From CAJQQY01 sp964352225 (lineage in GTDB: Bacteria > Bacteroidota > Bacteroidia > Chitinophagales > Saprospiraceae): a stretch of 13,146 nucleotides of DNA. Location: NCBI GenBank assembly GCA_964352225.1, contig CAYGRM010000176.1:1-13146 (forward strand), in the 5' to 3' direction. Both the position numbers and the translations under genes were made by a program. The notes under the pieces were generated by a model that saw only the letters and a list, made by a program, of their open reading frames with translations, was not told where the DNA came from and did not search any database. Positions 7,781 to 13,146 of the stretch are shown here, in pieces (position 1 is the stretch's first letter; the number at the start of each line of letters is the position of its first letter).

Positions 7781-8809
7781 TTACTGTGCCATATCCTCCA
7801 CATAGGCTCTGAGATCTTCCACTTGTTTTTTACTCATGCGTTCTAATGGATAATGTGGCATGTACGGTTTATGTCCAGGAATAGCGTACGTACCATACGC
7901 AATGATTTGGTATAGTGAGAAATGAGAATCTTTAGTAATCATTCTTCTGATGTCTCGAAAACTTAATTTAGAATTGTCTAATTCATAATGTGAAACACCT
8001 CCAGGTTTGTGGCAATGCAAACAACTCAGTTCATAGATATCTTTTCCTACGTTTGCATCGCCACTTGAAACACCTTTAAACCCAATCTCTTTATTAGGTG
8101 GAGCATCAAAAAACGTGGCAGGGGATTTTTGTAAATAAAAACTTTTTAACCACGGTAAGAGTGTTGCTTTATTTTCAGCAAAGGGGAATGGTTGATTTAA
8201 CTTTGTAAGATCATCTGCAGTTAATTCAAGATCACCTAGATTGAATTGTAAAGTCCAATAGTAGGAGAGGACTGCTTCGATTTCCCAATCTCTCATGGGG
8301 CGTCCTTGTGAACATTCGATGGCACAAAGTTGAATCGACTCCCGTAAATTTTTATGCGCTTTTTCGATTTTCTCATCACCATACTTTTTTACATAATCAT
8401 CATTGTACCAACTTTCTCGGTTGACAATTCCTTTAAAAGTAGTGCCTTGCAAAAATGGGATACCTTTATTTTTTATATAACCTAATCGAGTGTCAGGATC
8501 ACTAAATCTTAAATCTGGATCTTCTTGCTCTAGGTTGTGGCAAGTAGTGCAAACGTAGTATTTACTGACATATTTAGTTCTTTTTCCATTGGGTGATTCG
8601 GTTCGTCCGTACTTGACGATCTCTTCCCCTTTTTTTGCTAAGAGGGGATCAGGTGATAAATAATGAGCTGGTTTGTTATCTCCTAGCGCTAACAATACTT
8701 CTTGTAGGGGAGTCTCTTCAGTCCAGTTATTTTCAGGTTGTTGGTATTCAAAACCTAAAACCGAAATAATTAATGTGGTGGTCACTAAGACAATTACAAA
8801 TTTTAACAT
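7781..8809 (-). CDS. Diheme c-type cytochrome, periplasmic
   Basis: This is the first gene of the cytochrome/barrel operon, 342 residues. A hydrophobic N-terminus (1-19) is a signal peptide or membrane anchor. Domain 1 (about 55-190) has Cys87-Thr-Thr-Cys90-His91, the stretch GTTFKGIVNRESWY, an extra Cys162/Cys166 pair and a candidate axial Met172 (GRPM). Domain 2 (about 250-340) has Cys263-Leu-His-Cys266-His267, with Met317 (YMPHYPLERM) as candidate ligand and a C-terminal helix typical of class I cytochromes. The two-domain layout and TTFxGxVNRESWY recall SoxA/TsdA-like diheme cytochromes of sulfur metabolism, but no sox genes are present, so substrate and partner stay open. The ATG at 8809 lies about 40-50 nt below a predicted ECF promoter, with no competing gene in the 245-bp upstream gap. 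Confidence 0.9.
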   Translation of the reverse strand: MLKFVIVLVTTTLIISVLGFEYQQPENNWTEETPLQEVLLALGDNKPAHYLSPDPLLAKKGEEIVKYGRTESPNGKRTKYVSKYYVCTTCHNLEQEDPDLRFSDPDTRLGYIKNKGIPFLQGTTFKGIVNRESWYNDDYVKKYGDEKIEKAHKNLRESIQLCAIECSQGRPMRDWEIEAVLSYYWTLQFNLGDLELTADDLTKLNQPFPFAENKATLLPWLKSFYLQKSPATFFDAPPNKEIGFKGVSSGDANVGKDIYELSCLHCHKPGGVSHYELDNSKLSFRDIRRMITKDSHFSLYQIIAYGTYAIPGHKPYMPHYPLERMSKKQVEDLRAYVEDMAQ

Positions 8810-8858
8810 CGGTAGTTCTTTTCAGAAAATTTAAATTGGTTGACTTTATTTTTCACAG

Positions 8859-8886
8859 TACGCATACCACTAAAGGTAGGGTTGCC
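8859..8886 (-). promoter_or_regulatory. Predicted ECF-sigma promoter of the cytochrome operon (GGCAAC-N18-CGTA)
   Basis: On the minus strand, GGCAAC (8886-8881) is followed after exactly 18 bases by CGTA (8862-8859), about 50 bases before the cytochrome start codon at 8809. The same two words at the same spacing precede the ECF sigma gene just upstream. The match extends weakly to a CTA or TAA before the -35 word and a GTRAA after the -10 word. Layout and spacing fit a typical ECF promoter, and the GGCAAC word resembles the GGAAC-type -35 elements. No better housekeeping promoter (TTTG/TAnnTTTG) is seen here. Confidence 0.6.
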
Positions 8887-9054
8887 TAGGGTAAAAATAA
8901 TTAAACGAAAGAGCAGAAACCCTAATCTTAATTTTCTACTCATTGATGGCAATAAAAGTAGATTACTTTAACCCAGATCATAACCCTGAACTAATAATAA
9001 ATGTATTCAAGGTACGTACCATCGAGTTATTATTTTGGTTGCCCCAAACTAAAA

Positions 9055-10380
9055 TTATAACTTATACCTTAAGCCAAGATTAAATCCGATGTTTCTCAAT
9101 AAAAAATAATCTCCCGCATTTAATTCAAAGTCATGAAAATAGTAAACACCAGCACTTCCAATAACTTTAGAAGTTAGTTTAGTTTCCACTCCCAAAGCAC
9201 CTTCAAAATTTTTTATTGAAAAAGCACCTTCATCAAAATCTTGAATAAGTTCATATTCCTCGAGAGAAGTACTTAATAATTTATGTTTAAACCTTTGTTG
9301 GAATGGCCGATTTGCCACAAATCCAAGAGAGAAAAATGGCTGCCATTTTTTATGATTTGAAAAAAGATACTTTAGACTGATGGGTACTTGAATTTGATTA
9401 AGAGTAACGTATAATTCTCTTAATTTATCTGTTGGATCATTGGGCATGATTGTAGGGAAGAGCGCCAAGACTAATGGGTCTTTTTCTTCAAAAGTCAAAT
9501 CCATTTTTCTTATACCTATTAATAATTTTACGTTTTTATTGAAGTCAATTTCACCTTCCACTCCATATGAAAATGCAGGTCTAAAAGTCGAAGATCGAAC
9601 TTTAGTCAAACTATAAGGACTACCCGTTACTCCAATTTTAAACCCTTTGGGGGAAAAATAATGAGAAGGTTTTTTTCTGCGTTTTTTATATTCAAAAGTA
9701 GGATCGATGTTATTTAACAATACATTTACATTTCTATCTTCTTCCAAAAATGAAGCAACAGGAGAAATGAGAAGAGTATTCTGTGAAGCAGCTATTGTAT
9801 TTCCAAAACGATCTTTGGGTATACTTTTATTTTGTTTTATTTCTTGAGAAGAATTGTAATTTTGTAAAGTTGTAAATGTATTACCCGTCCCGTAAACAAA
9901 AGGGTTTTGAAGTGAACTAGGATTTTTAGAATCAAAAAAGTCATTAGAGGTCTGGGGTGCAAAAGGGTTAGAATTAGTACCCAAATAATTTAATACTGAT
10001 GAGTTTTTGTTTTGATAATCTCTTAAAGATTCCCTCTCAAGAGTTTGTTCTATATAAGTAGTATTGTAAATGGTATCAAAATGATAGGTAACATATTTAT
10101 GAGTAGTCGTGTCATCTTGAATAGTTAATATTTTTGAACTTAATAATTCAATTTGATGATTTAATTTTTGATTTTGATAAAAGAGAAATCCTGAGATTAA
10201 AATAAACGGTAGGAGTAAAAGTGGAAGCCACCAAAATCCAAATCCACTTTTCTGATTGGAGTTATCGAAACTATCTAAACGACTTCGCATATCATCAAGG
10301 TCTGATTTTGAAGGTTCAAAATCAGGGTGATTCTCAAGTATTTTTTTAAATAAATCATCCTCGGGTCTATGTTTTTCCAT
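9055..10380 (-). CDS. Anti-sigma-like protein fused to an outer-membrane beta-barrel domain
   Basis: This 441-residue protein begins inside the end of the sigma gene (14-nt overlap), so translation is probably coupled. Seen in order: a charged N-terminal segment (1-48, PEDDLFKKILENHPDFEPSK...MRSRLDSFD) likely in the cytoplasm; one transmembrane helix (about 49-68, Trp/Leu/Pro-rich); a short coiled or helical piece (about 69-88); a long polar Asn/Ser/Thr/Gln-rich linker (about 90-240); and a C-terminal beta-rich domain (about 245-441) with barrel features (FKIGVTGSPYSL, LYVTLNQIQVPISLKYLF, IGFNLGLRYKL). Position next to an ECF sigma factor and the N-terminal/TM layout suggest an anti-sigma factor. 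The C-terminus suggests an outer-membrane sensor in the same chain. Both roles are inferred; no zinc anti-sigma (HxxxCxxC) motif is present. Confidence 0.8.
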   Translation of the reverse strand: MEKHRPEDDLFKKILENHPDFEPSKSDLDDMRSRLDSFDNSNQKSGFGFWWLPLLLLPFILISGFLFYQNQKLNHQIELLSSKILTIQDDTTTHKYVTYHFDTIYNTTYIEQTLERESLRDYQNKNSSVLNYLGTNSNPFAPQTSNDFFDSKNPSSLQNPFVYGTGNTFTTLQNYNSSQEIKQNKSIPKDRFGNTIAASQNTLLISPVASFLEEDRNVNVLLNNIDPTFEYKKRRKKPSHYFSPKGFKIGVTGSPYSLTKVRSSTFRPAFSYGVEGEIDFNKNVKLLIGIRKMDLTFEEKDPLVLALFPTIMPNDPTDKLRELYVTLNQIQVPISLKYLFSNHKKWQPFFSLGFVANRPFQQRFKHKLLSTSLEEYELIQDFDEGAFSIKNFEGALGVETKLTSKVIGSAGVYYFHDFELNAGDYFLLRNIGFNLGLRYKL

Positions 10381-10945
10381 TGCCTTCTTTTTTATGATGA
10401 ATGCCGTACGAAGACTGCAAAATAGATCTTAGTTTCATACGAGCTTTAGCTAAGTTTGATTTGGAAGTACCAATGCTGATATTAAGTTTTTCAGCAATTT
10501 CTTGATGTTGAAAACCTTCTACAACATATAAAGTGAAAACTAATCGATAAGCTGGACTTAGTTTTTGTAACACCACAATTAAGTCATCAAACTCTAAATG
10601 ATCCAAAGCAAAATTATAAGAAGCATTAGCTAAATCAGTTGTTGAAGAAACCTCTAAGTTTTCATTTAATCGACTATACTTACGATGATAATCAATCGAG
10701 GCGTTGATTAAAATTCTTCGCAGCCAAGGTTTAAAAGATTGATCCGAATCGTATTGGTCGATTTTTAAAAAAGCTTTTAGAAAACTATCATTTAAAATTT
10801 CTAAAGCCTCTTGACGATTTTTTGAATAGCGTAAAGTAATAGACAACCCATAACTGTAAAAATGCTCATACAGTTTCAATTGGCTCGCTCGGTTTCCTCT
10901 ACGGCAGCCTTCGATTAATAATTGAATATTAGGACTGTCAGCCAT
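10367..10945 (-). CDS. ECF-type (sigma-70 family) RNA polymerase sigma factor
   Basis: This 192-residue protein has the two-domain ECF layout. Region 2 spans about residues 20-90 (LYEHFYSYGLSITLRYSKN, EALEILNDSFLKAFLKIDQY, FKPWLRRILINASIDYHRK; the last two are the region that melts and reads the -10). A variable linker follows (91-117). Region 4 spans about 118-175 (LQKLSPAYRLVFTLYVVEGF, HQEIAEKLNISIGTSKSNLA), the helix-turn-helix that reads the -35. No sensor extension is present, so control should come from the downstream anti-sigma-like gene, which overlaps by 14 nt. Start at 10945 sits about 25 nt below a GGCAAC-N18-CGTA element, consistent with autoregulation. The same element precedes the cytochrome operon directly downstream on the same strand, so that operon is its likeliest target in the window. 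Confidence 0.95.
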   Translation of the reverse strand: MADSPNIQLLIEGCRRGNRASQLKLYEHFYSYGLSITLRYSKNRQEALEILNDSFLKAFLKIDQYDSDQSFKPWLRRILINASIDYHRKYSRLNENLEVSSTTDLANASYNFALDHLEFDDLIVVLQKLSPAYRLVFTLYVVEGFQHQEIAEKLNISIGTSKSNLAKARMKLRSILQSSYGIHHKKEGNGKT

Positions 10946-10969
10946 TTAATTTTGTTTGTTGGTTTACTA

Positions 10970-10997
10970 TACGATAGAATAGGGTAGGTGAGTTGCC
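10970..10997 (-). promoter_or_regulatory. Predicted autoregulatory ECF-sigma promoter (GGCAAC-N18-CGTA)
   Basis: On the minus strand, GGCAAC (10997-10992) and CGTA (10973-10970) are separated by 18 bases. A start of transcription about 7-10 bases below CGTA would leave a leader of roughly 15-20 nt before the sigma ATG at 10945. Element words and spacing are identical to the site at 8859-8886 upstream of the cytochrome operon. ECF factors commonly transcribe their own operon; that this one reads these sites is inference. Confidence 0.6.
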
Positions 10998-11053
10998 TTA
11001 GAGAAGAAAATTAGTATTCCTTTTATTATAATTTTGTCATCAAAGAGTGTTTG

Positions 11054-11092
11054 GTTCTAAGACATAATTATTCAATAATTATGTCTTAGAAC
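11054..11092. repeat. Near-perfect 39-bp palindrome (19-bp arms, 1-bp centre)
   Basis: The arm GTTCTAAGACATAATTATT (11054-11072) is followed by a single C and then its exact reverse complement (11074-11092). It lies 39 bp after the stop of the zinc-ribbon membrane gene and about 57 bp upstream of the -35 element of the sigma operon. As RNA it would form a long AU-rich hairpin, and it may terminate the upstream minus-strand gene, but no U-tract follows on that strand. As DNA, the symmetry would suit a dimeric regulator. The sequence alone does not decide between the two. Confidence 0.85.
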
Positions 11093-11131
11093 TTAACTAT
11101 AAGCTACTTCAAATATAATATTACATAAATT

Positions 11132-11866
11132 CTACTTCGTCTCCTCAGGAACTACTCGATCTTCAATTCCTAAATGCTTTTCAATTTCTTGCTCTAAATA
11201 TCTAGCTTTCGATAAACTCATGATCTCTCCTATGAGTTTAATATGTTTTTGACCATCTCTTCCATTGGCAATCATATAGATCGAATTATAACCAGCGTGA
11301 CTTTTAATATAGATTTGATTAATCTCTTTGATTGGGTACTTTTTATCTTTTATCCATTTTTTAGGTCGCCATTTGATATGGAAGAATTCTTCATCAATCG
11401 TTAGAAATACTTTGTGATTTTTCCTTTGAAATAGATTATAAATGGGAAACATAAATAGAAGCCACGAGGTAACTGGATAAATCCAAGAAATATCTTTTTT
11501 GAAAAATGCGATCGTGAGGAAAAAAGAAGCAAAGAATACTATCATTAAAGGGAAAACATCAAAAAGGGTAGTAGGTTGGTTTACACTAAATTCCTTTTCA
11601 TTTCGATACTCAAAAATATCAATTCCTTCAGGTTTCAAAACTTCTTGTTTTGTCATTTTGGAATTGAGTAGTTCCGAAATATTTTTATGAAATGGAAAAA
11701 CAATATCACAACTGTTACACTTTGCAATTTTGTCATTGATGTTGAGATTGTCAGCTGGAATAACTGAACTACACGATGGACACTTGATTCGTTTGAATTC
11801 CGGCATCGGCTCAAGGCTGAGTTCTTTGAGCTTAAATTTATATTCTTCGATTGGTTCGTGATCCAT
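11132..11866 (-). CDS. Zinc-ribbon membrane protein with two TM helices and a PH-like C-terminal region
   Basis: This 244-residue protein is not assignable to a named family. Seen: a charged N-terminus; a zinc ribbon with Cys29-x2-Cys32 (CPSC) and Cys50-x2-Cys53 (CNSC); a polar stretch; two adjacent transmembrane helices (about 103-122 and 126-146) forming a hairpin; then a soluble region (about 150-232) with alternating strands (KVFLTIDEEFFHIKWRP, KYPIKEINQIYIK, SIYMIANGRDGQKHIKLIG) ending in a helix (LSKARYLEQEIEKHLG). The last part resembles bacterial PH-like domains that follow membrane hairpins; this is a fold-level guess. Both soluble parts should face the cytoplasm. It starts 35 nt after the TIM-barrel gene on the same strand and could be cotranscribed with it, though no functional link is evident. 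The palindrome at 11054-11092 follows. Confidence 0.85.
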   Translation of the reverse strand: MDHEPIEEYKFKLKELSLEPMPEFKRIKCPSCSSVIPADNLNINDKIAKCNSCDIVFPFHKNISELLNSKMTKQEVLKPEGIDIFEYRNEKEFSVNQPTTLFDVFPLMIVFFASFFLTIAFFKKDISWIYPVTSWLLFMFPIYNLFQRKNHKVFLTIDEEFFHIKWRPKKWIKDKKYPIKEINQIYIKSHAGYNSIYMIANGRDGQKHIKLIGEIMSLSKARYLEQEIEKHLGIEDRVVPEETK

Positions 11867-11901
11867 GGCTTATTTTTTTCTAGAAAAAGGTTCATTCAAA
11901 A

Positions 11902-12876
11902 TTATAGTATTGCTCCTACTTTTTCCAAAAGTTTTTTTGTTGCAATAATTCCTTCATCTTCGCTTATTTCATTTCCTTCAAATTCAATTCCGACATATCC
12001 TCGGTAACCATAGTTTTTCACTATTTTCATGATGCGCAAAAAGTCCATATTTCGTTCATTTCCTTTTTCATCAAATACATTAGATTTAGCACTTACTGCT
12101 TTAGCGAAAGGCATCAATTCATCGATTCCTTTATATCGGTCATATTCCTTTACGCATTTCCATCCTTCGCCACGTTCTATGCAGAAATTTCCAAAATCTG
12201 GAAGCGTTCCACAGTTGTCCATATTAATTTGTTTCATCACCCCAGATAACCAAGAACCATCTGAGGAATAACCTCCGTGATTTTCGACAATTACATTTAG
12301 TCCGGCGGACTTTCCATATTCTGCTAATTTTCCAAGCCCTAGAACCGCAGCAGCAGCAACTTCCTCCGCAGTTCCTTCTCCTGCTGCATTTACTCTAATG
12401 GAATGGCATCCAAGATGTTTTGCGGCATCTACCCATTTATAGTGATTTTCCACCGCCTGCATTCTTTCTTGCTCATCGGTAGCTCCAAGGCTACCTTCAC
12501 CATCGATCATAATTAATAAATTTTTGCAACCATTATCATCAGCCCGTTTGATCATTTCATTAAGGTAGGCCGTATCTTTTGCTTTGTCTTTAAAGAACAC
12601 ATTTACATATTCTAAACCATCAATGCCAAAACTTCTAGCTTTTGCAGCAAAGTCCAAATTATCCATAGTTGCTTTATTCTCATCATTTCGTCCGAGTGAT
12701 TTGTGCAAAGACCATTGAGCTAAGGAAATTTTAAAAAACATTTCTTTTACCTCATTAGTTGTTTCTTTCTTTGTTTTCGTAGAAGAATTTTCTCCGCAAG
12801 AGGTCAATCGTAAAAGTCCCCATCCATGGGCAGCCTGTCCAGAATTTTTGATAAATGTGCGTCTCGTTTTTTTCAT
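11902..12876 (-). CDS. Tat-exported lipoprotein, sugar phosphate isomerase/epimerase (xylose-isomerase-like TIM barrel)
   Basis: This 324-residue protein starts with a twin-arginine signal (TRRTFIKNSG, residues 4-13) and a lipobox (LTSC, Cys27), so it is probably folded with its metal in the cytoplasm, exported by Tat and lipid-anchored. Residues 47-324 form an AP-endonuclease-2/xylose-isomerase-like TIM barrel: FKISLAQWSLH, GIDGLEYVNVFF, CKNLLIMIDGEG, LGCHSIRVNAAG, LNVIVENHGG (candidate metal ligand Glu198), CGTLPDFGNF (Asp227) and YRGYVGIEFEG (Glu298). Family members isomerise or epimerise sugars or their derivatives; in Bacteroidota, Tat-exported members are common and mostly uncharacterised, so the substrate is unknown. 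The hydrophobic core of the signal (residues 14-23) is unusually polar. TACATTTA on the minus strand at 12916-12909 may be part of its promoter. Divergent from the lipoprotein gene at 13093. Confidence 0.9.
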   Translation of the reverse strand: MKKTRRTFIKNSGQAAHGWGLLRLTSCGENSSTKTKKETTNEVKEMFFKISLAQWSLHKSLGRNDENKATMDNLDFAAKARSFGIDGLEYVNVFFKDKAKDTAYLNEMIKRADDNGCKNLLIMIDGEGSLGATDEQERMQAVENHYKWVDAAKHLGCHSIRVNAAGEGTAEEVAAAAVLGLGKLAEYGKSAGLNVIVENHGGYSSDGSWLSGVMKQINMDNCGTLPDFGNFCIERGEGWKCVKEYDRYKGIDELMPFAKAVSAKSNVFDEKGNERNMDFLRIMKIVKNYGYRGYVGIEFEGNEISEDEGIIATKKLLEKVGAIL

Positions 12877-13092
12877 GATAAATTATTAATTGTTTAAAAT
12901 TTGTTTTGTAAATGTATTGTTATCATTTTTTTTGTAAAAAGATAACGGCTAAGAATAATCAAAGATAAATTTGAATTTGGAAAAATGAAATTACAATATT
13001 TTTAGAGAAGTACAAGTAAATTGATATTTTCGCTGAATTAATTTCTTTCAAAAAATCTGCGGTCAGTATCCGTGATAAATTTTTCTAAATAA

Positions 13093-13146
13093 ATGAAAAA
13101 CTTCCTATTCCTATTTGCCATTTGCTGTATTATCTTTTCTTGTGAA
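13093..13146 (+). CDS. Lipoprotein, first 18 codons (runs off right edge)
   Basis: An ATG at 13093 opens a frame reading MKNFLFLFAICCIIFSCE to the window end. This is a textbook short lipoprotein signal: Lys2, a hydrophobic core, and a lipobox ending in Cys17 (IFSC). Glu at +2 after the lipidated Cys is compatible with surface or outer-membrane sorting in Bacteroidota, but one residue is weak evidence. The mature part is outside the window, so no function can be given. The 216-bp gap shared with the divergent TIM-barrel gene contains an exact TAnnTTTG word (TAAATTTG, 12966-12973), but no TTTG sits at the right distance upstream, so I do not call a promoter. Confidence 0.75.
   Translation, partial: MKNFLFLFAICCIIFSCE

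Noticed and set aside
7756..7803. Upstream ATG at 7803 giving a 259-residue form of the two-domain heme lipoprotein.
   Set aside because: It would overlap the upstream cytochrome gene by 23 nt and place 16 charged/aromatic residues before a clean lipoprotein signal that starts at 7755.
8993..9034. Nested dyad: AATAATAA and TTATTATT around GGTACGTACC, just below the stop of the anti-sigma-like gene.
   Set aside because: Arms are short, AT-only and unequally spaced, the inner palindrome cannot close a normal loop, and no U-tract follows, so it is not called a terminator.
9013..9043. A third GGCAAC on the minus strand (9043-9038) followed by CGTA (9016-9013), upstream of the cytochrome operon.
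   Set aside because: The spacer is 21 rather than 18 bases, CGTA belongs to the small palindrome GGTACGTACC, and a start here would give a leader of about 200 nt. It could be a decayed site but is not supported.
12909..12940. Possible housekeeping promoter for the TIM-barrel gene: TACATTTA on the minus strand with a T-run about 19 bases upstream.
   Set aside because: The -7 word has one mismatch to TAnnTTTG and the upstream part is only a homopolymer in AT-rich DNA, so it is mentioned but not called.

Overview
The window looks like chromosomal DNA from a member of the Bacteroidota, most plausibly of the Saprospiria/Chitinophagia type. This rests on three things seen in the sequence: low GC; A-rich leader regions without Shine-Dalgarno sequences; and two secreted proteins that end in type IX secretion (T9SS) sorting domains with the PNP/GVYFLK or PNP/GIYMFII pattern. 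The taxonomic placement is inference. No RNA genes, CRISPR array, insertion sequence or phage genes were seen.

Left part (1-5730). A DUF5995-type gene runs off the left edge on the minus strand. It is divergent from a large secreted CotH-kinase protein (778-3867, with an N-terminal CBM-like domain, a lamin-tail domain, a chitobiase-like domain and a T9SS tail). That gene converges on a PhnA-type zinc-ribbon gene (3979-4548). A long imperfect inverted repeat fills almost the whole gap between their stop codons. A LamG-like T9SS cargo protein (4708-5667) follows and ends at a perfect 42-bp palindromic bidirectional terminator.

Central part (5753-10997, all minus strand). Read in the direction of transcription, there is first an ECF sigma factor (10945 to 10367). 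It overlaps by 14 nt a 441-residue protein that joins a short cytoplasmic segment, one membrane helix, a long linker and an outer-membrane beta-barrel-like domain. A four-gene operon follows: a diheme cytochrome c, a two-domain heme lipoprotein, a one-domain heme lipoprotein and a DUF5777-type beta-barrel protein. Both transcription units start behind the same bipartite element, GGCAAC-N18-CGTA. This suggests that the sigma factor controls itself and the cytochrome/barrel operon. It is the most interesting system in the window: an envelope-spanning anti-sigma-like sensor and an ECF sigma factor, apparently driving a redox module at the outer membrane.

Right part (11041-13146). A perfect 19-bp-arm palindrome lies upstream of the sigma operon. 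Beyond it on the minus strand are a zinc-ribbon/two-helix membrane protein and a Tat-signal lipoprotein of the xylose-isomerase-like TIM-barrel (sugar phosphate isomerase/epimerase) family. The first 18 codons of a lipoprotein gene start divergently at 13093 and run off the right edge.
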